Of a stretch of 64,000 nucleotides of DNA, positions 1 to 13,600 are shown piece by piece. The stretch comes from Cerrena zonata (Eukaryota > Basidiomycota > Agaricomycetes > Polyporales > Cerrenaceae). The notes beneath the pieces were generated by a model. The model saw nothing but the letters and a program-made list of their open reading frames with translations, did not search any database and was not told where the DNA came from. Positions within the stretch are counted from its first letter, which is position 1. Each line of letters starts with the position of its first letter. The stretch is taken from the NCBI GenBank assembly GCA_038087015.1, contig JASBNA010000064.1, forward strand, positions 184,089 to 248,088. Reading direction: 5' to 3'. The position numbers and the translations under genes are program-made.

Positions 1-2
1 TC

Positions 3-2183
<2,181 letters not shown>

Positions 2184-2881
2184 TCTCATGATGTCTTGTT
2201 CTAGTATCTAGAGTGTTGTATTAGATATTCAGGACGATCGACCATTCATACCGCTCCTTCAATGACTGATGACATGGTGATTTGACATTCGCCGGGCTGC
2301 TGACGGTCTCGTGCATGGCTGGACAGAGGATCTTACGAGCAATAAATGGGCAGGATTGCAAATTGCAGCTATAGTTCGCTTGTAAGCACTTTGAACTTAC
2401 AGTTCGTTAGCAAGCACTTTTCAAACCTTCAATCCGGCCATCGTACCAGGCGCAACAGATATTCAAACATGGAATTTCTGCCAGTTTATTCTATTAAATC
2501 CTACGCAGAGGTAATTACTGCTATTGGATCATGTAGGTGTCGGCGTGTGTAGCGGGGTAAGATAAGACATAGCCTTGTTGGTTCCCATGCCTGCGGGGTG
2601 TGCCCCAGAGAGAGATAGCCGATGGGCCGTCGGGAAGCGGGATGCCGATTAGTGTTCGCCGCTCATCGTTGGCGACGGCGAAGAGGCCCAAAAGAAAACA
2701 GAACTCGTCCATCTTCGAGCTCATCATCCAAAACAGGAAACTCACATAGGCGCTGAAAGTGGGGTACAACATTGGCGCCGACTGGTGAGAAGACATAAAG
2801 AGCGAACGTCTTCTTCCTCTCTGTCTATCCCTGGCCTCCCTCTCTGGCATATCTTCTCATCCTCACTACCTTTCCTCCATC
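2184..2881. other. Intergenic, PRP43 3' flank and promoter of the next gene
   Basis: About 700 bases between two plus-strand genes. A 109-codon minus-strand frame (2521-2850) has no family signature and overlaps the probable promoter and 5' UTR of the gene starting at 2882, so I do not call it. A pyrimidine-rich stretch lies just before the ATG at 2882. Confidence 0.6.
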
Positions 2882-5006
2882 ATGTTGCACCGAACTGGAA
2901 AGAGATTCGTCACAACCGTAGCTGAATCCGAAAAGATACTCGCTGCCGAACGTCGCCATGTCGCTCTGAAAAAAGCAGACATTCTTAATGAGCCACCGCC
3001 GCCTACTGGTCGCGAAGAAGTCAAGATTGCCAAACGTCGCATTTCGAAAGCTGAGCGTGATGAACGTATGGACATTACTCTTGCCTTGACGCCAGTCAGA
3101 ACGTGAGCATTCATTTTCTTTTCTCGGCCCGACTAGTATTTAACTCTGTAATAGCTACATGGGTGGCTTTACACGACCAACAGATTTGCGTACAAGCAGC
3201 TGGAACGAAGGTGGTCGTTATGTCGAACTTGGCAAAGTTTACCATCCCCCTACAGCCTCGGCTTATGAGCCACATACCGTCTTTTTACTCGAATCTCGAC
3301 ATCCCGTGCAACACGGTATTGGTCGGTGCGATGCACGCGACCACATAGTTGGCGTGTGTCGAGAATCCGATTTCCCTGCTGTCCTCGAGAAGTTGAACAG
3401 CAACAGATGCCCACAGGAATACATGGAGTCTATGGACAACGCACGCTGGCCGTGGCTTCCTCCCAAGCGGGCAAAGTACACGAAATGGTGGGAAGCGGGC
3501 GAAAACCCCAAAGAGCTTCATCTGCAAGCACTTGAAGGTGCATTCGATGGCGAGACAAAACAATATCCCGAAGCACCGGCTCCCAAACTTGAAGGCACTC
3601 GTGCTAAGCGTCGGGCTGCTGAACAAGCTGCCAAACGCGCTACCAGGATGTCTGCAGCTTTGCTTGATCATTTACACAAGACTGGTATACACATGCGAAC
3701 ATTCTCAACTTCTTCACGGGCACTCGCGGACGATACCACTGGCCGGGATCGTGCTAACATTCCTGCCTCCGCCTGGTCACGCCCTCATAAACCTTCCCAG
3801 GACGCTGATGATAACGTCGTACCTGTCTACTATGTTGAGCGCAAGAAACAACGCGATACGATTTCGGAGCGTAAGGAAGAGGAAGGTGGTCTCATGGCCG
3901 AACTTAGTGCGGGTATTCTTAGTGATGGTGTTGCAGCCCAGACCAAGGTCATCCCTGAAAAGATCCCAGTCGAAGTCCGAGAACCAGATGGTTCTGTCCG
4001 ACACCCTAGTGGTTTCGAACCTCCGACACCGGAGACAGATTTCCACCCTACTGCCTCGAAGACGGCTACTGAGGACGATCCTCTATTGACTACTGTCAAG
4101 ATAACTTGGGATGCTGCTTTAGCTCCCGAACCGGAAGCTGATGTCGCTGCAGCAACTGCGTCCGGGACCCTTGGTAAGGGTGCTCGTGGATTTCACACCA
4201 GTGCAGTAACTTGTGCCTCCGAGGTCAGACTTGACGTTCAACCCGAGCCTATAACGGACGTTGTCGAGACTGCGAAAGCAGACTTGAAGCAGTTGCGCTC
4301 GCAATATTTCCCAACCCTCTCATCGGAGCCTTTCTGGCGTCCTCTTCTCAGTCTCACGTTCTCTACCCGACCCATCGCATTAGCTATCTCTCGTTTGTCA
4401 AAGTCCCTCCCGCGAGGCTTGGCTTTCTACGCTTCCATCGACAACCACGATAGGAAATATGGCCCTTCGTTCGATGCTCGTATTCGTACCTTGCGTCTCC
4501 AGAGGATGTCCCAATTGACCATCGACCTTGCCCATATCATGTCAGGTCAACGTGGAGGTCTTCTCGGTGCCCGTTTCAGCCCCGAGGAACGCGGACGAGG
4601 TGTCAACGGAGAGAAGCTGAACGAGAAGATTCCCCTCGAGAAACGTACCGTGAAGATCGGCGTTGGCGAGTGGTATGCCCTCTCTGATGAGGTCAAGGAA
4701 GCTTTCAAGCTCGATGCTCAGAATTACCAAGTGTCAGAGGCTGTTGATGTGTTCGGCTTGGACGAGCATGGGCAGAGGACAGATGGTGTTGAATGGCCTA
4801 AGGCTGAGAGTCCCATGCGTAGCATTAAGGGATTGGATACCACGGTCAAGGAGGAAGTGATGGCTAGGTTGACTGAGGAACAGAAGGAGATGGTGGAGAA
4901 GATGCCGTGGAAGATTAAGCCTTTCATTGACGACTACTGCAGGGAGAACAAGATGGAGATTGCCTATGAACGTGCTGAGAGGCACCGCAGCGTCATGTAC
5001 CCGTAA
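2882..5006 (+). CDS. Unrecognised 690-aa protein, probably mitochondrial
   Basis: Two exons, 2882-3102 and 3155-5006, joined by a 52-nt intron; the join restores an uninterrupted 690-aa frame. I do not recognise the family. Seen: a basic N-terminus (MLHRTGKRF) that could be a mitochondrial presequence, a Trp-rich stretch near residue 150 (WPWLPPKRAKYTKWW), a Lys/Arg/Ala-rich helix, and two internal segments (HMRTFSTSSRAL near residue 254 and GARGFHTSAV near 415) that look like basidiomycete mitochondrial cleavage regions. There is no clear transmembrane helix apart from a short hydrophobic patch near residue 470. The C-terminal third is acidic and basic mixed, ending RHRSVMYP. The mitochondrial location is inference from composition only. 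Confidence 0.8.
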
Positions 5007-5749
5007 GCTCCTTCAAGGGTCCTGATTTCTTGGTTTTGTTCGTTCTCCCCTGCCATCACATCCTAATCATCTCTTACCTCTTACCCTGCTACTCCCTGGA
5101 TTGTATAGTACTCACTCTCTATGTCTCCTCGTTTCTTGCTCTCGTCTCGTCTCCACTCGTTCACTCTGTTCATAGTTCTGTTACTCGCTGCTACTCTAGT
5201 TTGCGTCTTCTGCTAACGTCTCCCTTGTTTTTTTTCCGTCGTCTTCTCTTCGCTGTTAGCATCGCCACATTGTACTCTAGATGCTTCAGTATCGAATATA
5301 CTCTATGCCCACAGCTTTCATGTTGGAATCCTAAGTCATATTTCTGTCTTAAGTCAGAGTATTCAGTTCAAGCGTTGTACCAGGGGAAGTAGCCTGTATT
5401 ATCCGATAGTGAAGGTCATCGACCGCCCACCGACCAAGAGACACGCAAGAGTAACGAGCGACATTTTCAAAAAAGTCAAAACTTAAAGACGTAAGCTAAA
5501 TGATAAAAGTAGTAGGGAGACTAATAAGAGTTCTGTAAGACGCATTGAGGAACCAACAACGGGGTAAAAACAGTCCAACAAGCGGAACTACCGAGTAACG
5601 AGCGTGAGGGCCAACCACCGACGATGGGAGAGTGGAACGGGAGGTACAAGGGGGTATGATACCGGGTATAGTAGTAGGTTAGGACGCGAGAAGGAACCGA
5701 GCAGAAAAGCAGAAAGACAATGTGAGGAATCCACTTAGGAGGGATCTCT
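5007..5749. other. Convergent intergenic region (3' UTRs)
   Basis: Spacer between the stop of the plus-strand gene at 5006 and the stop of minus-strand CDC12 at 5750. It is T- and CT-rich and presumably holds both 3' UTRs. Open frames here lack family signatures. Confidence 0.6.
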
Positions 5750-7194
5750 TCACCGTCTGGTTCCACGGCCGTAGCCGGCTTGGAGGTTGTCGAGCTCTGC
5801 TTCGAGACCTTTGATGGCACTGTGGGCCATCTCGAGGTCCTTGTTGAGTCGGTCGCGTTCTTGGATGAGCTATAAACATTGAAATAATAATCAGTAAAAC
5901 GATCCTCGGTACATGGTCGGTAGACAACACGTACATGTTGTTCCCATTGTCTGAACCGGGCTTCCTCTGCCTTGACTTGTTCGGTGAACCTCTTCCTGAG
6001 GGCTTCCTCCTCCTCCTTGAACTTGGGGTTCTCGAACTTCCTCGGCTTCTGTTCGCCAAACTTGCGAACTTCCATCTGAGCTTGACGGTAGTTCTCATAG
6101 TGGAGCTCCTCGGTGGTGGAGATGAGGTCCAACATGTGTGTACGGATGAGCAAGGAACGAAGTTTGCGGAAGTCACAGTGGTTTTCGTTCTCAACTGTAA
6201 AATAATGATCAATTACATTGTCATTGGGGGATGAGAGAGTGGGAAATGAGAAGACGAACCTTCGGCAACACCCCAGAGGTATTCACGACCCTTGACGACG
6301 CGACCATCGGGAGTGGTAACGTCCTCAGTCGAACCGATGATAGAGAAGGGCATGGCCTCCTGCAAAGTACGGACATGCTCGGTAGCAGCGGGGTCATCAT
6401 CAGGCTCGACCTGAGGCTGGTAGATACGGATGTTCTGAGCCTCGACGACTTCGCGGATGCGTTGCTTGAAAGTAGCAAGGTCGTTCTGGGTCAGAGTATC
6501 GGCTTTAGCGATAACGGGGATCAAGTTGACACGCGTTCCAAGACGCTTCATGATCTCAATGTCCAGAGGCTTGAGACTGAAGGGGACGTGTAAGCAAAAG
6601 CTCAACAAGAAGATACTTGATCAACGTACGTGTGTCCAGTGGGACGGATGAAGTACAAGCAAGCGTGGACACGGAGGTCGATCTTTTCCACTCGCTGAGG
6701 CTGCTGTTCTTGCCTCATATAGGCTTCATGTTGGTCGTCAATGAAGTCGACAATGGGAGCCCATGAGTCGCGGTTGTTCACGTAGTCACCGAAGCCGGGG
6801 GTATCGATGACGGTGAGCTTGGTCTTGAATTGCTTCTCCTCAAGCTCGGCCTTGATGATCTCGACCTCGGTCAGTTTGTCGAGTTGCTTGTTGTGACGGC
6901 GGTTGTAGTTCTTGGGAGGTGCGATCTCGGTTGAGAAGAGAGTGTTGACCAAGGTGGTCTTTCCCAAACCGGACTCGCCTTGGGGGCAATGTTAGATATC
7001 AGACACATATAACTTGTATTAGGATCCTGTCAACGTACCGACAACCATGATCGTAAAGTGAGCACCCTTCTTGGCGACAATTTTGTGCCTCTGTGGAACA
7101 GGTGAGGATGATTGTGGTGTTTGATATGATGATAGCGTACCTGGTTGGGCAAGTTGGCGATGCCAATACCGTCGGACATGGGAGGAGCGGCCAT
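5750..7194 (-). CDS. CDC12: Septin Cdc12
   Basis: GTP-binding septin that polymerises at the cortex and at septa (known for the family). Exons on the minus strand: 7194-7141, 7090-7039, 6978-6630, 6576-6260, 6194-5935, 5869-5750; 383 aa with all phases matching. Seen: the N-terminal GIANLPNQ followed by the polybasic RHKIVAKK, G1 P-loop [10 protein letters not shown]3 DTPGFGD, G4 AKAD, the septin unique element, and a C-terminal coiled coil ([20 protein letters not shown] onward). The signatures [17 protein letters not shown] and [20 protein letters not shown] fit the Cdc12 group better than Cdc3, Cdc10 or Cdc11. The start is the ATG before AAPPMSDG. The promoter faces the divergent gene at 7907. 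Confidence 0.95.
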
Positions 7195-7906
7195 TATTGA
7201 AGTGAGGTGAGGGAAAGAGAGGGTAATCAACTCACAGCACGCTCTCTGCTGGCGACACTCGCTCTTGTTTGGTCCTGTTTGGCTGCACCCTTAGGCTTCT
7301 CTCCAAACAGGAAATATCTCCTTCTCTTCGGACATCAGAACTCTTCCTGACAGTACACCTGGAAACCGTGCATTTCAGCTATAACACTTACTTGTTCATT
7401 GTAGGGGCCTACACTCAATATTGGCAACCCCGTTCAAGACATTCCGAATTAGGATGTTTCAATTGACTCACTGTGGAAGTTTACGCAATATTGGACCACA
7501 GAAAAACACTCGCTGTGTTTAAATGCGTAAACAACACGTGTACTCGTGGCGATAACTCTTTTTTATTTGCCGGTCGACCATTGACCACGGTAAATGACTT
7601 CATTTTGCAGGTATCCATTGTCCATTGGCATTGACATGCATGTGTGGCCAAAGGAAAATGTTTCACTCCCCCGCATGAACCACGTTGGTGGTTTGACTTC
7701 CCTCCAGTTTGGCCGTATCAACACCCCTAATGTCAAAGGTCAATGGCCAAACCTCCCAACCAACCCCACGAGGCCAGTACTATATATTATCGCTCTTCAG
7801 CCTGATATCTGTTCCCTCGCCCTCTGCGTCCATCTTGCATCTGACCGTCTCGATCCCACCAGCTCATTATTCTGATCTTCTACTCCTTATTTTCACCATT
7901 TCTATA
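7195..7906. other. Divergent promoter region, CDC12 / small membrane gene
   Basis: 712-base spacer between the starts of minus-strand CDC12 and a plus-strand small gene. Only short frames without signatures are present. A TATA box for the plus-strand gene lies near its right end. Confidence 0.6.
7791..7797 (+). promoter_or_regulatory. TATA box of the 131-aa gene
   Basis: TATATAT about 110 bases upstream of the ATG at 7907, followed by a pyrimidine-rich leader. Position and sequence fit a fungal core promoter. Confidence 0.5.
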
Positions 7907-8359
7907 ATGTCTGTCCCTGGTGCTTTCGAGGTTTTCGAGTCTTTCGAGCCTGCCGTCAACCGAGAGGAGGCCCCAGAATATGGCCCCTTGCCTCCCGCTT
8001 ACAGTCTCTACCCTCTCCGGTCCCGGAAGATCACTGTCTGGGAGGCTGCTGCTCCCATCGTCACTGTAAGCTTTCATTCAATCTATCTGTTCGATACCTA
8101 GCTCATAGAACCTCCTATCTAGTCTGATGGTCCTACAATCCTGACCTTCGCGATCCTCATGCACGTCCTCATCCTGTTCTATGCCACCGGACTGGTCGAA
8201 ATGGGCCCCGAGACCTACGTGGGCATCCAACTGATTCTCCTCGTGTTCACGCTACGCAAATGCATCGAAGGAGCAGAAGACGTCTATACAGCCTACAAGT
8301 ACGAAGTCCCTTCGCCTGAATGCGAGTGCCGCGGTTGCCAATGGAGAACTCGAGACTAG
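7907..8359 (+). CDS. Small membrane protein of unknown function (131 aa)
   Basis: Exons 7907-8065 and 8123-8359, one 57-nt intron, 131 aa. Not a family I recognise. The first 40 residues are acidic and Pro-rich (FEVFESFEPAVNREEAPEYG). A hydrophobic segment spans the splice junction (ILTFAILMHVLILFYATGLV) and a second one follows (YVGIQLILLVFTL), so two membrane passes are likely. The C-terminal tail carries a Cys cluster (CECRGCQW). A TATA box at 7791 supports expression. It is the first of three short spliced membrane-protein genes in a row. Confidence 0.7.
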
Positions 8360-8690
8360 ATTGACCTGATGGCTACGGTTTTGGAATGGTTCTACGCGAC
8401 TCGTATGGATATCTTTTTCAATTTGTGACCGTAGAGCGGTCGGGCCTTGTGTTATCTAATTATTCTCTGTGGTTATCATTGTCATTGGAAGCAGCCTGTG
8501 GTCTTCGTTTACTCAATATTATCACTCGTTTTTGGTTCCTGACATCCGGCCACGCATTGGCCACATCGCTTGGTTCTTTGTCCAGCTCTTTGCCACTCAT
8601 CACTCGTTTAAATTGCTCTTTGTCTCTTTCCTTGCGGCCTTTCTAGCTAATCAGATATCGGCTAGGTTATCCCCAATCTCTGAGGAGACA

Positions 8691-8697
8691 TATAAAC
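8691..8697 (+). promoter_or_regulatory. TATA box of the 95-aa gene
   Basis: TATAAAC motif about 155 bases upstream of the ATG at 8847. The gap is partly explained by a probable 5' UTR intron at 8786-8836, which has a GTAAGT donor and a TTATAG acceptor. Confidence 0.5.
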
Positions 8698-8846
8698 AGA
8701 TGGCGTCCGCTACTTTTTCTCACTAACCCCCAACTCTTAGACCCTCCTTTGTATCATATCTCCCGCGTCCTTAACCCCACCCGAAGTAAGTCATCCCTCC
8801 ACTGTGTAGGCCAAAGTACTCACCCTCATATTATAGGACTACCAGA

Positions 8847-9249
8847 ATGAACACACAGATTATCGCCTTTGCTGCCCTCCCCGTTCTTGGGAACCTCATC
8901 TTTGTTATTCTCCTCATCGTCTTGGACGCTATTTTCCCTTTCAACATTATTTATGACATGGACTGGTACAGAGGTCGCCTGGTACCTGACTACGACGAAA
9001 CTCTCAATGCAAACTCCAGAAGACTTTACAAAATGGTACGCTACTTCGTGTCCCTTCTCTGCGGTTCGGTTTAACTGACAATCATCCTTCGAATATAGTT
9101 GGCTGTCAGTGCATTCTTCGGAATGTTGCCGGCTTCTATGATGGTGCTGTACCATATGTACGTCCTAGGTTGACGACGATTCGTTCCTCTCTCTGTTCGC
9201 AACACCCAGTCCTCAGAAAACCGATGCTGCCCAGACTCGTCTGATGTAG
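8847..9249 (+). CDS. Small two-pass membrane protein (95 aa)
   Basis: Exons 8847-9035, 9099-9157 and 9210-9249; all phases close to give 95 aa. A further intron probably lies in the 5' UTR (8786-8836). Seen: a strong N-terminal hydrophobic helix (LPVLGNLIFVILLIVLDAIF), a charged loop with Trp and Tyr residues (DMDWYRGRLVPDYDE), a second hydrophobic helix encoded mainly by the 59-nt exon (LAVSAFFGMLPASMMVLY), and a short polar tail. No homologous family recognised. Three consistent introns and a TATA box make it more than a chance frame. Confidence 0.65.
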
Positions 9250-10167
9250 CTATAGTAGACTTCATGGCAGATCTAATCGACTCCTTTCTTTAATTGATTA
9301 TCATATCTTGAAACATGAAACCGAGGAGCCCCTGCTATTTCCATGCTTACTCTTATATACACTATGCTAGGTACCTTATCAGTCTTATTCAAGTTTGCTG
9401 TTGGCATCAAAGTTAGAAGGAATCCCTTGCCAGTGCATGATGCATCTTGACCCGAATACAATGCGTGGCACTGACGGGCAAGATCATTATCTCACTATTC
9501 ATGGTTCCCGGTATTATACATACTGGAACGACACAAAGTCTGAACTGAGTGGCTGTACAAATAGCAATGGTCGAGGCCATGGAAACGCTGTGTACCTGTG
9601 AGGTTCAGCGTAGTAGCCGGCGAGAATCACTGATCGTCTAAATATGGTCAACCGACTGATGGTATTGCTAAACAAACACAAACAATCCCAATTTCAGTGA
9701 CAACACTCTTGAAATTGAGCAAGTTCGGATGTCTCAATGTAGGCCAGGTAGAACATGAATAGAGCTCCAGAATAAAATTCCACCTCACTACCACCATGCT
9801 CCTGATACTAATACTCATAGCTTATATTTCGCTATTACGAGTAGACATTGGCGGTCCAGCAGGCAGTGCTATGCTTCTAACATAACTGTGAGTCGACGAG
9901 TCATCGTGGGTTCGTTCATTGTTCTTATGCATCCAGAACCCTGGTATCCTCGGTAATTTGAGGACCTCTGCCGTTATCTTACAAGTGACACTGCAATGAA
10001 TGAATGTGACATTGCGAATGAGCGAGTCTGTGCCTCGACGAGGAAGAGCCTCCCAGTCAACCAATTGCTAGTGATCGATTGTTCAGTATAAAAGATTGGA
10101 TTCTCTATCCTCCCATTCTATAGTCTCTAACCATTCGCAGCTCATAACCAAACATCTATCACCACCC
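9250..10167. other. Intergenic
   Basis: About 900 bases with scattered frames of 60-80 codons and no family signature or consistent splice pattern. The right end holds the core promoter of the 35-aa gene. Confidence 0.5.
10087..10093 (+). promoter_or_regulatory. TATA box of the 35-aa microprotein gene
   Basis: TATAAAA about 80 bases before the ATG at 10168, an ordinary fungal distance. It is the main evidence that the tiny four-exon gene downstream is transcribed. Confidence 0.55.
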
Positions 10168-10435
10168 ATGTCTCTTAACTTCGTTGTCGATATAGTGTAT
10201 GTCCACGTCTCATATAATGTCATGGTATCGTAACTAACTTCTATGATAGAATACTTGCTGCTGCTTGTATAGGTGTTCTTGCTGGTGGTATGTTGTCAAT
10301 AGCCATGATTACATATATGTACTCTCGTCCTAACACGCATATAGGTGCACTCATTGTGCTGGAATGCCTTGTATGCTCCCGATCTTGTATATAGGTGTAA
10401 TTACTGACATATTCTACTAGTCTATCTTCGCTTGA
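10168..10435 (+). CDS. Four-exon 35-aa hydrophobic microprotein
   Basis: Exons 10168-10196, 10250-10287, 10345-10370 and 10421-10435 (29, 38, 26 and 15 nt). All three introns are 50-57 nt with GTATGT/GTATGC donors and TAG acceptors, and together they give a closed frame of 35 codons plus TGA. The product starts MSLNFVVDIV, is almost wholly hydrophobic with small residues (a single membrane helix), and ends CLSIFA. No family recognised. The case rests on three well-formed introns, matched phases and the TATA box at 10087. A chance arrangement is possible but would be surprising. Confidence 0.5.
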
Positions 10436-10645
10436 ATTTGATCTTTGTTATTACCATTCTTTTCACAAGCGGTCCTCTCTCCCTCTTTCGCTCCTAGAAT
10501 CTTTATTTTAGCATAATTCACCATCGAGCGAACGATCTTGATCTTTGTTTCCTTCGGGAAGTTTGATACCATTCAGTTATACCTTTACATTTCTTGTATA
10601 TAGTTATTTTACATGTTCGTATTTGGTTTTGCAATGGAACACCCA

Positions 10646-13600
10646 TCACGTTGTGCTATATTCCACCTTGAACGCCCACGCAGGCAAAGGAATCTTATCC
10701 AATTCGTCTCCATCAACATCCACAGTCAAAGTCCCATCTGTCACAGACCACTTCAATGTATCTCCGTTTCCTCCGAGCAAAGTGACCTGATCGCCTTCTT
10801 TGATTGGCACAGGGGCAGTTGTCTTCAGAGTACCATTTGAAGGTCGGGAAATAGCAATGATGTAAAATGCATCAGGTTTCGTAGTAAAACGGACATTGGT
10901 GGAACCTTCCGAGATGTCCTCTGGTTGTATGAACCAAGGACGGGTGCCGTAAATGGATTCTCCGGCGGCCTTGAGCCATTGACCAACTTGGCGGAGTGGT
11001 TCGGCTTCTTCTGGTATTACGGAGCCATCTTCTTTGGGACCCTGGATAGCAGTGTATATTAAGAGAATGTGTAACTAGGTTCAAGGAACATGAACTTACG
11101 ATGCTTCGGATCGAGAAAAGAAGTTCATACTGGTAAGCAACCAACCTATTGCAGGACAGATGAGAATTCACTTACTCTAACAAGAAGTTCCCACCTTTCG
11201 ATACGATACTATTAAGGACGATTGTGAGTTTAAATTGAAATTGCTTCCAATAAGGGGGACCTACTCGATGAGTTCTGTAAGAACGCTCGTCGCATTCTGG
11301 TATGCATTTGAGGGACTATACCAATCATTAATTGACCGTTGGGGAGTCAAAACCGACGAACTTACGTATCGGAATTATAACCATAGCTGAAGGGATCCAT
11401 GCCAGCATTACTTTCCCATTTTTGCGACTAGGAAGTTGAATATTCAATACATGAGCAGGATAAACAATGAAAATGGCGTACCAACAAAGCCGAGAATGTT
11501 GCATATTCTGGAGTCACGAAGTCCGATTGATTGGCTCCACATCGATTATTCATGACAACTTGTCTGTTTTGAGACGCAGCATGGTTGTACCACGAAGCAC
11601 CCAATTGAGGGAAGGTAGATGGACCACCAATATCACACCAAAGGATGTCGATGTCATACTCGAAAAGTAACGAAGCCATTTGTGGTTTTTGGACTACATA
11701 TACAAATGTCAAATGAGAAAGAGCTATTAATGTGAAATGAACGACGACGTACTTTGCTCGAGATAGTCATCGACGGGTACATATCCAATGTACGGGTCAC
11801 AGCATGTTCCATTGAATGCATTCAGGGCACCACCTCCTGGCCAGCTTCCGAAACCATATTCAGCGTAAGCAGGATTGAACCACTCTGTAAGAAATATTCA
11901 GCCGTGAGGTATGTCAGCGCGAGCATTATCAGGTCTTACCTGGCAGACTAAAATATGTCTAAAAATACAAAGCGGTTATTACACGGATAGCGGAATGACG
12001 ATGTCTAAGCAACTGACTCCTCTATGCAATTCGGGATGTCTATCCTTCGCACTGTCGAAGAGATCTTTCAAGAAATCTCGTCTAGGAAACGATGAGTCAA
12101 CCCGTCTACGGCCACCACAAATGTATCACATACTTCGGACCAAGTAGGAGAGAGTTCCTATTAGAAGAATTTTTGGTATCGAACTTACCAAAAGAGAGCA
12201 TTAGAGACGATCAAACTGCTTTCGACAATCATAGCACATACCAACGCGAACCCATCGTGATGCTTAGTGACGAAGACGAAGTATTTGGCTCCAGCGTCAC
12301 TAAACAAGTCTGTCCAATCATCTGGGTTCCATGCTGATGCTGTAAAGTTTGCGATGAAATCATCGTAAACGACGTCTTCACCATATGTTTGGAGATGATG
12401 TTCCCATGTAGGGTTATCGCTATTAGGTGCTATTTCCTTTTGAGTTCTACAGGTGCATGTTCGAATGATGATGGTACTCACGATTGTGGAAATCCCAGTT
12501 GTACCTAGACGAGGATGAGTTTGATACAACTAGATGTCTGAGTTGACTCACCATTCCGCATATTGTTTACCGCTTGGTGCCCATGCAGGCACACTGTATA
12601 CCCCCTACGCTTGATTAGATACATTTCAAGTGTATCACTGAGATAAACTCACCCAATGCACCTGTGATACGATTACAATGATGAGAAAACAAAGGGGCAG
12701 GGAAGGTAAGATCAGTGCCAGTGTTGGTTTTTAAGGGGTTTTTAAGGGCGGAAGTTAATACAAAGGGTCTTAATATCATACAAAGGGGTTTTACACGTAA
12801 TATTAAGGGTGGTATTTAAGGCTCATACTCATCGCCTGAGCCCTCTCGAGCACCATCGTCTGGGATGTTGTCGGGGTCCTCCTCCTCTGCAGCAAGTAGT
12901 TCCATATATAGGGCTTCTTGAGTATACGTACGGCGGCGCTGTTTTCCAGTTGAGATCGGCTTCTTAGCTTGCCCGCCGAATAGCTTAGCGAGTGGTAATG
13001 GTAACTTGAATGAACGAGGCCTTCTAGTACCAGCACCAGATAAAGTATCTCCCCCAGAGTCGGAGTCAGAATCGGAATCAGTAAGTTGTTCCTGTTGCCA
13101 TTTTGCAAGTTCTCGTCGCCAAGCAGCCCGTGAGGTCACAAGATGGGTCCGAATGTTACTAGTAGATGGCTGTGTTGATGCTTCCCCTACATCCGAATCA
13201 TCTGCATCGTCTTCAAGAACATCGCCATAACGAGGGACATGTAGGAGAGTCTGTACCCTCTCATCAGAATGATTCTTTCTCTTGTCCCGGTCTTGCACAA
13301 AACCGTCTGCCATGTGACTTGCACGAAGGCTTGAGCCAATCTATTGCATGAGTGAGTTTGATGAGACTAAATAAGAGTAAGGAAACAAACCTTAGACATT
13401 TTACTGAGTCTCGGCAAAGTAAGTCGGTTGCGAATACGGGTCTTCTTAATTTTCAGATCTGAGAATGTCCGTTCTGTCCCTGCGGAGTTGGGGACCACAC
13501 TGAGGAGGAGGATGGCAAGGTCGGCAAGATCTGATACAGACTGTTCCATACGGAAGGTTTCCCATACGGAAATGGGGTTATGATCCTATAGTGACAAGCC

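Noticed and set aside
2521..2850. 109-codon minus-strand frame upstream of the 690-aa gene
   Set aside because: No signature, overlaps a probable promoter and 5' UTR, and has no splice or start context.
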